Origin: Homalodisca vitripennis
Taxonomy: Eukaryota > Arthropoda > Insecta > Hemiptera > Cicadellidae
Assembly (NCBI RefSeq): GCF_021130785.1
Contig: NC_060214.1
Coordinates: 47,119,001 to 47,183,000 of the forward strand
Length of the DNA: 64,000 bases
Reading direction: 5' to 3'
The translations under genes and the position numbers were made by a program. Shown piece by piece: positions 1-12,060 of the stretch. Each line of letters begins with the position of its first letter. Position 1 is the first letter of the stretch. Under the pieces are notes generated by a model. That model ran no database searches. It was not told the origin of the DNA and saw only the letters and a program-made list of their open reading frames with translations.

Positions 1-63
1 TTCCAGCGTAGGAATCCATTTAGTCAGCGATAACTCATCGCTCAACCCCATTGTCATCATGGG
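1..63 (+). CDS. Candidate partial coding exon, host gene unknown
   Basis: The window opens in a frame (from base 2) that reads S-S-V-G-I-H-L-V-S-D-N-S-S-L-N without a stop and ends with I-V-I-M-G. It runs into a consensus 5' splice donor (GG|GTAAGTG, GT at 64-65). The block is richer in GC than the AT-rich DNA after it, as expected for an exon. The 5' side is cut by the window edge, although TTCCAG at 1-6 could itself be an acceptor. I do not recognise the peptide family. It could equally be part of an old repeat, since only about 20 codons are visible. No following exon could be identified. Confidence 0.25.
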
Positions 64-1139
64 GTAAGTGACCTATGTCCTGTAAACATTTTATATATTA
101 GAAATGAATAGCATGAATCTTTAATGACTGACCTGAGATCTATTTAAACTTATATTCGCTTTAAAATGCTTAAGATGAAAAACAATACAGAAATAAGTAT
201 TAAAATGGGAAGATTGTGAATATTTTTTAGATATATTTAAAATATAAATGAAAACTGTTGATATGTTAGTATTTTTAATATATTCATTAATAAAATAATC
301 AATTATTTTTTTTAAGTGAATGTAAGGTAAAGCCCAATGTAATTGAGTAATTCTTATAATTATAATTAACAGAAAGACTACGTTTCCTCCAAGATTACAT
401 TTACACTATGACTGTGTTAGCTAGGAAGGACGAAATCAATTTATTTTTAACCTTTTTTTAAATCTCGTCAGGACAAAAGAAACTAAGTAGTGAACTGGAG
501 TCGGAATTAATGTTAATCGTGCAGAAAATTCACTTTAGAATTCGATGAGATTTTAAATACTATAGTAAGTTAATAAATGTTACGTTGGATTGATCAATAA
601 ACAAATTAATAGTTCTTAGATTTATTAAAACATAGAAGCCATAGCCCACCAAAAGAAGTAACCATTTCAATAAAGAAACGACACCATCCTCTCATAAGCA
701 CACCTGGATAGCCACTGAACGGAGAAACGCCCAGCCTGTACATTAAAATAGCCGCGGTAGCCCGCCCCAAGCGGCTACAGAGCGAACAAGCGTGACTACG
801 TTGTGTGATGCGAAACGAAAGTTTTCCCCTCCGTGCAAAAGCATGCATCCATAGTCCGCCAACAAGAAATGTTACAGGTTATATATTTTATTACCAACTA
901 GGCCTCCACTTATTTCAATATATCAACACGTATAATAAAACAGCTGTGGTTTGCTCATGTATATTTTACATACAATTGAAATACTAGTCCACTTTGTTGC
1001 ACCTGCACTATGTATATTAATTAAATTAAGAGTCAATTCTGTATACGGCTAATAACAAAACTAATTTTATTATTTTTTATATTTAATAATTATTATGATA
1101 TATAATGAGTATATAAAGGTTAAAACTCCACTGTAAAAT
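64..1139. other. AT-rich non-coding stretch with a GC-richer island
   Basis: Mostly AT-rich sequence without coding signal. Bases 690-850 are clearly GC-richer (GCCGCGGTAGCCCGCCCC core). They give an 80-codon minus-strand frame (606-848) with no recognisable domain, probably a repeat remnant. Confidence 0.4.
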
Positions 1140-1345
1140 TCCAGGAATCACTCATTATATAGAATAAAGGAAAAAAAGTTGCAAAAAACAAGGATTCAGA
1201 AATGAATATTTACAGAGTTCTCCAACTTTCTAATTAAGTATTGCAAGAGTTCACTTTACATCAAAGGAAGTTGGCAGTGTGGGCCAGATCCAAATGACTT
1301 TACTGATTATAATATTTGTAAAGTATTGCCAATGAGAAAAATAGA
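1140..1345 (+). repeat. Dispersed repeat family A, copy 1
   Basis: Shares long stretches with 45395-46010 (+) and, in reverse complement, with 39125-39520. The shared part includes the block GAATATTTACAGAGTTCT followed by a run CAACTTTCTAATTAAGTAT and then TTCACTTTACATCAAAG. Three copies at roughly 80 percent similarity by eye make this an interspersed element. No protein is recognisable. Confidence 0.7.
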
Positions 1346-2369
1346 TTGTAGTTTTAATGAAAAAAGATTCAATAGTGTACTTATAAGATCTGTATAGTTA
1401 ATATTTGATAATAAGCATATTTAAAAAGTATATTTTTAACAAAACTTGTAATTTTCTTATAAAAAAGATTTCTTACTTTGTGCTCAAAATTGGTTGTAGA
1501 AAGCGTGTAAATAAAAGTGTTGTTACTATTAATTATAGGAATGTTATTTATGTTAATTTATAACCTGATTTTTTTCTGTAAAACTTTACGGAATTTTCGT
1601 CAAAGACGTAGAAGGTCAAAACGAACTCTTTTGCATTGTTTTGACATCAGAAACATGTAGACGAATAATATAATCTAAACAAAGAGGTGTTATCATTGAC
1701 TAAGCGAAAGGTGAATGGAGCTCAAGCATTCGTATTGAATCAAACCCTTTCTACTATAGCTACGCTATGTGGATGGAATAAAAAACAGGTTTGAAAACTA
1801 GATTCCACAATCCAAAAAGTAAAGTTCAGACTGAAAAGGCCTTTTGTGAATGGAATAGACTTTGAGATTAGGAACTGGGTTTAAAAAGGCAGTAAATACT
1901 GCCAAAACCTGAAAACCTTGATAGTAAAAAAAATAGTTTCGGTGTATCCATGACTTCGGTGAGTTCTTCCACACCTATTTAACTACATTTTAACTTATTG
2001 TTCACGTTTTAATCGTTACTTTTTAAAAATTATTTCTGACCTTTTGAAGAGGAAAGATTCCAATCCTCGTAAACATAGTGTTAAAGTTTTGTAAAACATA
2101 TAACGATGGAAATATATGAAATTACTATAAAATAGGTGCGTATAAGCGGTAGAGAAACATAAGCAGTTTGTAAAAGTATGCCCGTAATGCATAACAATTA
2201 TATTTCGCATATAAAATGCACTAATGTTATAAAGTACATACAAATTGTAAATTATTTAGTCTAATACTTTAATACTGAAAAGTCTTTAGTCAAAATAATA
2301 TTGTATTTTCCTTAGAAAAAATAATAGAAGTAAGTAAATGCTACATAATTCAAAACAAATTGATGAATA
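1346..2369. other. AT-rich stretch, nothing recognised
   Basis: No coding or RNA gene signal. Slightly less AT-rich near 1680-1900. The 75-codon minus-strand frame at 2016-2243 has low-complexity composition and no family resemblance. Confidence 0.3.
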
Positions 2370-2660
2370 AAAATGTCGGAAGGAATGCAATGTTACATTT
2401 GACATCATTCCCCACACAACTTACTGAAGTGCCGTTGGCAGGGCAAGATGCAAGTTGAAAAACAATGGAGTGGTCTTTATGGAATGGTAATGGGGTATAT
2501 TCCTACACTTGTTTAAACTGACTCAAAACATCTCCAGTTACTCCACCAACAGCATACTTGTACAATGCACTATTTTTACCGTATCTCATTTGTTAACAAA
2601 ACCTTCTGTGTTCTTATACATTAATTTACTTTTTGTCAAGACATTTTTATAACTGTTAGG
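2370..2660 (+). repeat. Dispersed repeat family B, copy 1
   Basis: Reverse-complement match of 41290-41570. Shared landmarks are CATTCCCACACAACT-like, GCAAGTTGA.AAAACA.TGGAGTG, CATGGAATGGTAATGG-like and CATCTCCAGTTACTCC. The other copy keeps a 66-codon open frame, while here the same frame is broken by indels. This suggests a once-coding mobile element. Confidence 0.7.
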
Positions 2661-3494
2661 GGGAAAAGTAAATCGATGTTATGTATCCATGCATATACAT
2701 GATTTTTATTATTATTAATAAAACACTAAATTTTCAAGTGAATGGTTAGTACATTTATTATGTTATAATGTAACAGTCAAACATAACACATACGGTAATA
2801 GTTTTATAAACATGTAGCCATGAAAAAAGCTTGTTCAAATTTATCCTATCAATAAAAAAATGGTTTAAAAACCTTAACCTCGGTATATTTTGCACGTGTT
2901 ATTCAGACATCGATACACTTAATGTGTGGACTTTCAGAGAAGGTATGGAAAATGTGAAACTATGTATATTGCCAAACAAAATTTACTAGGTATAGCATAA
3001 TAAATACTCTGTATTCAGTTTTGATTAGTTTTATGTCCATTTGAGCGCCTTGAAGATTTTAACATTCTTCTCTTCTTGATGAATGTACGCCACACCACGC
3101 TTCATATAACAGGTTTGAATCAAGTATATAGTTTATTTCATTCTACCACACATCCTAGATCGAACTGATAGACAGACAATCAGGCAGAAAATTCATGTTT
3201 ACAGAACCTAGCAGACAAAACCAGCCTATTAAATAATGAACATCAATGACGCCTAATCAAATCCCATGGACAGACATACGCCTTCATCAAGGTAATTTTG
3301 TCTATGTAGAAATTATAATTCATGCAAAATCTATAGATGAAAAGCTTCTCGAGAAATCCTGCACCTAATATGCAGCAAACATGCACGGCCTCAAATATTA
3401 CATTGCTCATATAACTTTAGTGATATTTAAATAAAATTATAGATATTTCAAATCTGTAGATCAATTAATTCCTAAGATATCATCCTGGATGTTT
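2661..3494. other. AT-rich stretch, nothing recognised
   Basis: No gene, RNA or clear repeat structure seen. Bases 3085-3330 have less AT and probably are an old repeat, without a second copy that I could pin down. Confidence 0.3.
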
Positions 3495-3712
3495 TAAAGA
3501 AGAGGCCCGACCCCATTTTAAGTCTTATTCTGCCCTACTTGTGGGTCTGTGCGAAGATCTTATCAAAAAGAGTAAGGGGAGAGTCGATACAGTGCAAGGT
3601 AGATGGTACTGGTTAAAGGTGATACGGTCACTGACTGAATTTGAACCTGCGCTATCTATAACTCAGGCCCAAAGTCCAACGTCTTAGACCGTTCGACCAT
3701 CGGCAATCCCTG
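3495..3712 (-). repeat. tRNA-derived SINE, copy 1 (minus strand)
   Basis: Read on the minus strand from about 3712, the element starts with a tRNA-like head of the long-variable-arm type. It has an A-box-like GATGGTCGAACGG and a class II-like region (ACGTTGGACTTTGGGCC). The B-box-like AGGTTCAAATTC follows. After the head comes a non-tRNA body through ACTGTATCGACTCTCCCC to about 3495. The same head and body recur at 5285-5467. Split pol III promoter plus body is the layout of a SINE. Confidence 0.65.
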
Positions 3713-3949
3713 ATATAGGCTTTGCTAACGCTCGGACACATCCTATAGAGAGATATGAACTTTAATCATCGTCTGCCTTGTCTATATACAAATAAACCGA
3801 TGCAACTGAGTGTTGAAAGCGATATAGAATGAAAAGACTGTCTTACCAACAAGTTAACCACATATCACATGTTAAAACTGTATATGAATGCGTTAATATC
3901 CGGTTTAAAAATTAATTTACTCGGCTTACAATTTGTCATCATGGTTAGT

Positions 3950-4145
3950 TATAATGCTCACTACCGCTCAGCCTAATCATATGAAGTAACATGCTCTATC
4001 ATGAAACTTGATGAACTTTGTATAGAAATAAAGCTACATGGAAAAGTTTTAAGTCATCGATTTTGAGATATCGTGCGGACAATAGACATAAATAAATGTT
4101 TACCGCTTCTCAAGTGATATACTTCGGAAACATTCAGTCAGTTGC
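3950..4145 (+). repeat. Dispersed repeat family C, copy 1
   Basis: Resembles 11930-12060 and 30765-30915 in the same orientation. Common points are a GAGATATCGTGCGGACA / AAATACCGTGCAGACAG block, then a TTTACnGnTTCTCAAGTGATA block, and a nearby CGCTACGCTnA motif. Old copies; no protein seen. Confidence 0.5.
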
Positions 4146-5284
4146 ACAGAGGAACCAATTGGAAAATTCATTCAAACCACGATCAAATCCTATTGAATCA
4201 CATAGCGACATACAATGAAAAGGTCAATAGGGAGTAACAGCTGGCAGATCTAGAGCAGCGATGTTTGTAGTCAATGAACGATCCCTTTATTCCAGAAACC
4301 TCAATGTATTGAATGATATTATTGTTCCACAGAATATTGCACAGTGTTGGATGTTCCAAATTGGTGTATTAGTACTTCGTTTGGTCGTGTTCTACTTTCT
4401 GTTCAAATACTTCAGAGAAATATTCCTGTTTTCTCGTTGGTGAAATAAACTGGATTATTAAAATCTCTATTTAACAAATTTTCTAAAATCTAATGGATGC
4501 ATTAAATCCTTAAGCAAAATAAAACTTAAAATTTCTAAAACATATAAATAATTGAAATTAAATTGAATTTAACTTGTTTTTATAACTATGATTACAGCAT
4601 TTTTCTGATCTCATTCATTTAAAATATATAAAAACAATTAAGGTAACGATACTTTCCCGGTAGAGTGCTACTCACGGTATTTACTTTTATTGAATAATTG
4701 GTTCTATCTGATCATCAGTGCCCATTTGAAAACTAATTTAGTTATAAGGTCATATTTAGTTTAGAAATAAATACAAGGCATCATTTTATGTCAAGCGATG
4801 CTCTGTACATACTTGAGTACATACTACTGTACACAACACTTTGATTCAGCGTGGTGGTCCAGGAGTATGTGAAAAACCTGCACTTGCGTTACTATCAGTT
4901 AACATGTAATTAATTGTATGGGCGGAGCAAAAACAGATATACAAGCACGACACTTGTGTACCGCTAATGGAATGGCTGACAAGTAGATGTTTATATTCTC
5001 CAGGATTCCAAAGAAACTTATAAAAATATAAGTTAAACTGTGGTGTCATTGAAAATGTGTAGTACCAGATGGTTTCGGATACTATTCAAGCTATAAAAAA
5101 GTAGCTATGTAGTCTTCCGCAACATGCTGCTAGCAGAAAAATGTTATGTCAGCTTTCATAACTTTACAACATAAGGACTATCGTTGAAAAGACAAATTAA
5201 TAGCTTCGTTTATTTAACTTTCTTTCTCTTACACAACCGCAACTATCCAAACGTATACATAGACAAATTAAAAAATGTGGTTGA
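4146..5284. other. AT-rich stretch, nothing recognised
   Basis: Short frames (60 codons + at 4261; 67 codons - at 4846-5049) have no domain resemblance and no matching splice context. Treated as non-coding. Confidence 0.3.
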
Positions 5285-5467
5285 TCTCCTTTTAAGCCTC
5301 ATTCTGTCCGTCCTCTTGAGCCACTAGCCTATGAGAGGATCTTATAAAACAGAATAAGAGAGATAATCGATACAGTAAAAGGTCAATGGTACTGATAGTG
5401 CAACGGCCCACAGACAGGATATGAACATGCTATCTCTAACTCAGACCCAAATTCCAACGTTTCGTAA
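5285..5467 (-). repeat. tRNA-derived SINE, copy 2 (minus strand)
   Basis: Diverged second copy of the element at 3495-3712, in the same orientation. The shared order, given on the plus strand, is: TTTAAGCCTCATTCTGTCC; GAGGATCTTATAAAACAGA; GAGATAATCGATACAGT; CATGCTATCTCTAACTCAGA; CCCAAATTCCAACGT. The A-box end is more decayed than in copy 1. Confidence 0.6.
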
Positions 5468-6119
5468 CAATATTGGACAACAATTTCGTGCATTTTTTTA
5501 TGTACATTAATATATATCTTATATTGATAAATATTTATTTCCAAAATTATTCCAATAGAAATGGTTAGGAATAATATAAAATGTTTTGTACGATAATGGA
5601 AATACATGATAGTTAAACAATGGTAATATATATTTTAATATATTCTGTAAAATTAGAGGTATGTACATATTGTATTAAAAATTAATACTTTTGTTTTTGG
5701 AAAAATATACTTTTAATTAATTTGGTACTAGTATTATGGCTAAAAAGATAATTGGAAAATTATTTATAATGTCTTGATACAGACGGATATAAACTACAAC
5801 ATCCATCTATCATATTAATCATGAAGGAATACAGCTGGATAATTTTATCATTTGAGAAGGCATTTTAGAAAACTTCTCAACAGCTATTTTATGGCATTGT
5901 TATTATTAGATATTTTTAAAGCAAAAATGCTTGATGCTGCTCTACTCTGAGTAGAACCCTCTCAATAATGTCTATGATATACTAAAAATAAAATAATTTT
6001 TCAAAGAAAGTTAAAGATAAAAATTAAATGTTTTATTAGTAATTTAGTAATTTACAGATAGTAGGGTTAAACCCACAATTATTATTATATAAAACAACTT
6101 CTGCATGATTAGAAACTTA
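5468..6119. other. AT-rich stretch, nothing recognised
   Basis: Very AT-rich with no coding or RNA gene signal. Confidence 0.3.
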
Positions 6120-7205
6120 TTTTTTTAATTTCGTGGCTTCTAGAATACTCTGGCACATGAAACTTCCAGTTTCTTGATGAGTTCTGAGGCCTATATAATT
6201 TCAAGACACCCTGAACATCATAAGCAAAGTAAGTTTTAAATTTTCATGAGTTCTCGACCGCTCAAAGTTTCGGAAAAACTCAATCCCTTAAAACCTTCTA
6301 GACTCCGTGACCTCTCGCAATCCGAGTGATATTACAGGAAAAGAATTATTGTCTATGAAAAACACCTAACCTAGGCTTGGGAAAGGGTCCTGATTTAAGA
6401 AACTTCCAGGCCATATTCGTTATTATTACCCTTTTTATGAGATTTAGGGTAATATGTAGCTCACAGCCTTTGAAAACTTTCCTAGCTTCTGGAATGTTTT
6501 AAAATCAGAAGATTCCGGACTCTAGAAGATCTCATATGTCGAATATTTTAGGCCACGCAAGTGAGCTCCTGCTATGGGTGATGTTTCATACAGTGATTTC
6601 CCTCTACCATCAGAAGCTTCCCTTAACAGAAAGTTTAATCGATATTAAGATAAATTAGGGTGTTACAGCAGAATAATACACATTCTTTAACTACCGTCTC
6701 CTTTATTCTGTCATTAGTAAGTTTATGACCTAAAATCCTGGACCCTGAAAAAATCTGGATTCGTGGATTTTTAAGCTCTTGAAATTTGTGAGATCTTGTC
6801 ATACAAAACGTTCAACTTCTAAATAGTTCGAGACTGACGAGTGTTCCGAACACGTTTCATCGACTCCCGATATTTTAGTTCCTACCTGTGATGAAAGTTT
6901 CTAGTACATGGAAGCTCCTTATATCCAAATGGTTTCCAGTCTTCCAACGATGCCATATTATAAGTGATTCCGAGAGTTTAGAAATGAACTTATGACAGGT
7001 ATAAAGTACGTTAAGAATGTTGTTAGAAAATATTTTTCAAACTCTAGGAGTTTACGGATATTGTGAGAAACCTCGAAACTCCAGGTTTACCTTGGCTGGT
7101 GGTTTAAAACAGCAAAGAGCTAAAAAACTCTTATTGCTCAGATGGCTCTCATCATGGAGGTTGCAGCCTCCAGGAAATCCAAAACTGAGAGGTTACGAAC
7201 AATGA
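6120..7205. repeat. Degenerate repeat block rich in TTCnnGAA-like words
   Basis: This kilobase is less AT-rich than its flanks. It repeats variants of CTTCTAGAA, CTTCCAG, CTTCTGGAA and GATTCCGG many times without strict periodicity. Perfect TTCnnGAA cores sit at 6138-6145 and 6487-6494. A similar texture recurs at 48640-49090. It looks like a decayed tandem array. The 62-codon plus frame at 7017-7205 has no recognisable domain. Confidence 0.4.
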
Positions 7206-7329
7206 GAGTGAAAGTACAACCTCTGTCACCTGAAAGATATGTATTATCGGCTAGGAAATGTTTAGTTTTTGTCTGTCTATAAAGCTTTCTATGCGCATGA
7301 TAGTACTAAAATGAACTCACTTGGACTGG

Positions 7330-7800
7330 ACCTGCACTTTTATATGAAACTTCATTTCTAGATAAGCAAAACTGAATTCTATGATGGTGCCTTTCACTTC
7401 ATGTTATTTGGCTGAGCGTTAACATAGGTATTTTCGTTGGGTAATATGGGTAAGCTAAATTTTCAACGAGAAAATAGAAAAATGAATAAATATGTAAACG
7501 AGTACAGTCATATGCGATTTTAATATAGGACATATTAACAAAATGTATCTCATTCGTTCACTAAAAAGTAATAATAAAAAAAATAGAGTGGAAAGTCGAT
7601 GTTAAATGGCATTTATAACTTATTGTTTCAGTGCATTCTTTCGATGCAGTACGTTCCCTACATCACCGAACCTCGTATTATTTAAACATTGGTATGACAC
7701 CTAACTCAATGAAAAGAAATGTGAGTGTCTCATATGGCATGATGTCCCGAGAATCTGCAGTTTTTATGTTTTGCATAAAAATTCACTTTTTAAATAGTCA
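7330..7800 (+). repeat. Dispersed repeat family D, copy 1
   Basis: Same-orientation match to 11330-11780. Paired landmarks are GAATTCTATGATGGTGCC with GAATTCAATGATGGTACC, then TTTGGCTGAGCGTT with TTTGGCTGAAACGTT, and later GAAATGTGAGTGTCTCAT with AGATGTGAATGTATCAT. The 78-codon frame inside (7631-7867) is not conserved in copy 2, so I do not call it a gene. Confidence 0.6.
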
Positions 7801-9049
7801 AGTAATGAGTTATATAATGGTATATGTCAAATTTTCCAGGTTTATCCAAAAAATGAAACTGAGATGATACATTTTTAGGCTATGGATATATTATTATTCA
7901 TAACTAAACTTTATACTGCTTATTTACTAAATTGATATTCTATAAAAAATCCTTATAGAACCTCTGCTTTATATTTTCAGCTAGAATCCGGCAAACATAA
8001 ACTGTTCATAGCTTTCGTCATAAACCTCGCGACTCTCGTAAAGTAAATAGCGATATGAAAGGCAATATTCCAATAGAGCCGGATAAGCTAAATGTTATTG
8101 AAAATCATCATAACAGTTTTTATGGTTACTAAAAATAAACGTAATAACTTTCCATTTTATTGAGATGGTAGCAGGTCCAGAACCGCTTTTAAAAGGTTAA
8201 ATGTGTAAAACTGTAAGATATATGTTCAGAAGTTTGTAGCAGCTTATAGCAGTCTTATTCTGATGTATTTGCAGTTAAGTATTGGGAAACGTGAAACATC
8301 CAAGTTTGAGCTTTTATATTTGTAGCTGAAGTTTAAAGCCGAATTGTTCTTTGTCTGTATGGACATAAATCTGGATATCCGGTGTACAAGATGTTTGCAC
8401 ATTAACAGAAAATCCGATTTAATCTTTTACTATGGATCAATCTGAACGTCATATCTTCTTACAATAGTGAAAAATTCCATGTTATTGTTTGCCTTTATGG
8501 CAAAATTATGCCTGTATATAAAATTTAGTAATACAAATTTTATAATAATGAAACATGTATAAGATATATTTCTTAAAGAACGATGCTATACAACGCAAAA
8601 TATGTTTGTGCAAGTATTAGTAAAAACACTATTTTGAATAAGTTCAGAAATGTAAGGAGATTTTAAACTTGTAACTGTCTTTCATTCTATTAGTTGCAAT
8701 AACGGAGCTGAAGTATATTCTATGATAAAAAAGCACTGAATTAAAAGCATTAACATGTGATATTAGGTATAAGTGACTATTTGTACTACTATGAGACATA
8801 TCAATTGGTTTTTAACAAAGTATTCTTACATTAGTTATTATTTATAGACATTTAAATACTTTCACAGGAAGGTACTTCGAAAGTCTTCATTAGATTTAAA
8901 CTCTTTCGTTTCTGGTATAGCAATAACATGTTAATGTGTTGTATACGAATTATTGCCATTTCTGTTGTTCTTTACGCTAAACATCATCCAATACCATTAA
9001 CCAACACACTTTCCACAAATATTAATGCTTTCTGCTTTGAAGTGTTTCA
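7801..9049. other. AT-rich stretch, nothing recognised
   Basis: No coding, RNA or strong repeat signal. Bases 8330-8480 are slightly GC-richer but match nothing else in the window that I can see. Confidence 0.3.
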
Positions 9050-9303
9050 TCACAAACACGTGACGTGAGGTAGCTCGTCTACCTCTAAAATGTCTATTTA
9101 ATCAAGGGAACAAACATCACCTGCTCTCGTCCTTTTGACATTGTGTGGCAACATCAACATTTCGTCTTGTCACCGCGGTTACCAAATTTAATATTAGAGC
9201 TGGGTTTCATTGTAACATATTTTTATTTATAAACCTGTGTTCGGAGTACTAAAAGTAAGTGATTTTTGCGAGTTTACGTTTCTCACAGCAAAAATAGATA
9301 AAA
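9050..9303 (+). promoter_or_regulatory. Candidate promoter / 5' untranslated region
   Basis: A GC-richer patch with CACGTGACGTGA (9057-9068; overlapping E-box and CRE-like elements) and CACCGCGGTTACC near 9170. It sits just upstream of the candidate first coding exon at 9304. The contrast with flanking AT-rich DNA is the main support. No TATA box at a convincing distance. Confidence 0.25.
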
Positions 9304-9326
9304 ATGTCCCAAGTAAAGATAGTCAT
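9304..9326 (+). CDS. Candidate first coding exon (N-terminus M-S-Q-V-K-I-V)
   Basis: ATG in a good context (GATAAAAATGTCC) opens a seven-codon reading M-S-Q-V-K-I-V and stops in phase 2 at a strong donor (CAT|GTAAGTTT, GT at 9327-9328). Such a short first exon, ending just before the glycine-rich loop, is typical of genes for NAD/FAD-binding Rossmann proteins (an N-terminal strand like KIVIIGAG). The next exon would have to begin by completing the codon AT-. I did not find it in this window, so the gene assignment is inference. An alternative is chance: an ATG and a donor 21 bases apart are not rare in 64 kb. Confidence 0.25.
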
Positions 9327-9694
9327 GTAAGTTTATTTTAAATTAGTAAGCATGTATTTTAATAAGCAATCATGATGTCTTGGTTTTAAGTTATTATTTC
9401 ATTATTGATCTTAAGATGAAATATTACGATATGATTTAACATGCGTTCTTATCGGATAGAATACTAATACACAAAATCAGTGCATTAGTTATTTATTTCA
9501 GGATGGGTATTAATGTTGATTCCCTTAAATATTTACGTAAAATTTCGGAAAATTACCTTTTCCTTGGATAGAAGTGACTAAAATATTGTATAAAAAAAAT
9601 TGTATTTAATATACAAGTTTTCACAATCATGAAGTTGTTTTAAACGTTAAAGGAATACTCAAACTTTTGTTAAATACTCCAATTTCTCATAATA

Positions 9695-9865
9695 CATGTT
9701 AAGAGACAATATCGATTATAAAATTGTCGGGATCATTTCTCTCATGAGTCGATGCACTGACTGATATTGAACCTTGTTTGTACACCAAAGTTAGTGACAG
9801 ATTCTGTTGTGTAACAAGATTAGAAGTTCTTAACGCTCCAATATCGAGGATCGTGATCACGTTTT
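9695..9865 (-). repeat. tRNA-derived SINE relative, copy 3 (minus strand)
   Basis: Reverse-complement match to 31150-31300. Shared landmarks (minus strand) are CTAATCTTGTTAC, a CAGAATCT.TCACTAAC block, TGTACAAACAAGGTTCAAT and CAGTCAGTGCATCGAC. The GGTTCAATATC word is B-box-like and lines up with the B-box of the SINE at 3495-3712, so this is probably the same superfamily. Confidence 0.5.
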
Positions 9866-11329
9866 GCTAGAAACAGCGTTATTGCACGATATAACATCAT
9901 TACTATACAATATTAAAATATAAACCAGTGAAATATTCTTTATATTTACTTCATACTGTTTTTACTGCACATGAACACGGAACACAGTGTAAATTAAACC
10001 GCATTTACTTCAAAGATATTAAAATAAATACCAGTTATTTTTTTGATCATTTGGACGCAATAGAACTTCGGAAGTTTTCAATCGTTATATGTTACAATCA
10101 TATATCTGACTGATTTTACTCAGAAACGCAATATTTTTGTTGGAAATTATTAAATTCATTGAACAAATAAAATTATTTAAATTACTCCTAATGGTATTTT
10201 AATGATTTCGAGTTGGAAATTTAGTTTATTTTGTAATCAGGCCAAATTAAATTCCTGAAGTTAACAATGTGAGAGTTTCACAGTAAGTACATGATAGTTT
10301 ACAGGTCACGAGTTAAATTATGTTTTGAATTAAATATAATCCATGAAATGATGTGTTTAATTTTTTGTTAACTAGTGATGTATTTCTGTGAATAAAAACC
10401 AAATCACTCGATGAAACTAAACCTTATGTATATACAGAAAGATTTTTTGTAATTAATTGTTATCATCAGCTGTTATTTAGATCTGATTACAAAATTACCC
10501 GAGAGGGTCATAAACTCTCACGAATAAAATATTTATGTAGCTCTCAATTAATAATAATTTAGATTCAACCAATGGTGAGAGAGATATGCTATTAGTTTGT
10601 ATAATAAACAAATATAACATAAATAATAATATACATACGAACAAAAGTAGTAACGTATATGTGTTATGGCTTTCATACGTTAATATCGTTTAAAATCATT
10701 ATAGAAATATGAAAACTTATACAAGTATGTCAACATAATAAAAACTATAAAAGATAATCAATTTATTGTAACATATGTACTGACTTACGAACTATATGAA
10801 AAAATATATTTAAAAAAACAAAAAACTATGTTACCAGCAACAGTTGCATTTAGTAAAAAGGTTAAAAAAGTGACAGTATATAAAATGTCTTCAGATGAAA
10901 TTAAGCAGCCACAGAAATAGTCTAAGATTATTTTGGTCAAGTTATGGAGATAACGAGATCCTTGTTCATTATTGATTGTAAAGTTAAATATTTACCTTCA
11001 TCAAATGAAACAGATCGTTTTGTAATTTGTCGAAGAAAGATTATTTGCACCGAATAAATATTGCGTCGGATTAAATTCCTTTTGGTAAATGCTAAAGTAT
11101 CGTTTCTGTTTCTTATGAAATGCCATCATTATATTAAAATGTTTTCAAAAGTGGTTGTAGCACAATATTGACTTCTTGAAGCAATATTTAATTTTGCTCG
11201 AGCTTATGTTAATTTTAATTGCAGTATAGGTTAATTATACACCATTATAACAATTGACGCATCAAAACCCGTGACACGTACTATCATTGTATTTGACGCT
11301 CTTGTTGGTTGAGCGTTAGCGAAATACAT
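9866..11329. other. AT-rich stretch, nothing recognised
   Basis: Very AT-rich. The 61-codon plus frame at 9928-10113 has no domain signature. Confidence 0.3.
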
Positions 11330-11780
11330 TGAAGGTACATAAGGAGCTGATCTCGAAAACGAAACTGACATAGAGTTGAAGCTTCATATCTAAATTAGCA
11401 ACACAGAATTCAATGATGGTACCTGTCACCCCACGGGATTTGGCTGAAACGTTAGAGATTATTTTTTGAATGGCCTTATGGAGAACCACGATGGTAATGG
11501 TAAAATATGGTAAGTAAACTTATAAACAATTTGTGTAAAATCATATTAGATTTTAACAAGTGGTACTTTTTTCCATAGAATAAAAAATAAAAAATAAAAT
11601 AATTTGGAGTCCATGATATGGAGTGTTAATATATTTGACTGCAGAGTACACTTGTGTTGTAATATCCTCGATAGCTTACAACACCTTTTGTTTTTCGATC
11701 ACTGCTATAAAACCTAAGTTACTGAACAAAGATGTGAATGTATCATGTGGTAAGACAACTATGACCGTGGGAGTGGGTTG
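11330..11780 (+). repeat. Dispersed repeat family D, copy 2
   Basis: Second copy of the element at 7330-7800 in the same orientation. It is preceded by GTTGAGCGTTAGCGAAATAC, a motif (TTGAGCGTTAG) that also appears at about 15418, so further fragments of the family are scattered here. Confidence 0.6.
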
Positions 11781-11929
11781 AGCGTTATTGAAGCCTAACT
11801 CTCAGTAGAGAGACACAGAATATCAATAAAATGATTATGAGCTATATAGATTGTAAATTTTACATGCTACCTTGACGAAGCTTGTTATGTTTAGTGCGGT
11901 GTGGCGTACTCTTCCCTTGTATATAAATT

Positions 11930-12060
11930 ACACTTAAAACGTTCAAACCTATCTATTTATATTCTATATCTAATTTCAGTTTCTTCTCGAAATACCGTGC
12001 AGACAGATCAAAATGAAATTTACAGTTCCTTGAGTGATACGCTACGCTAATGGATAACCA
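11930..12060 (+). repeat. Dispersed repeat family C, copy 2
   Basis: Matches 3950-4145 and 30765-30915: CTCGAAATACCGTGCAGACA, then TGAAATTTACAGTTCCTTGA and GTGATACGCTACGCTAATGG. Confidence 0.5.
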
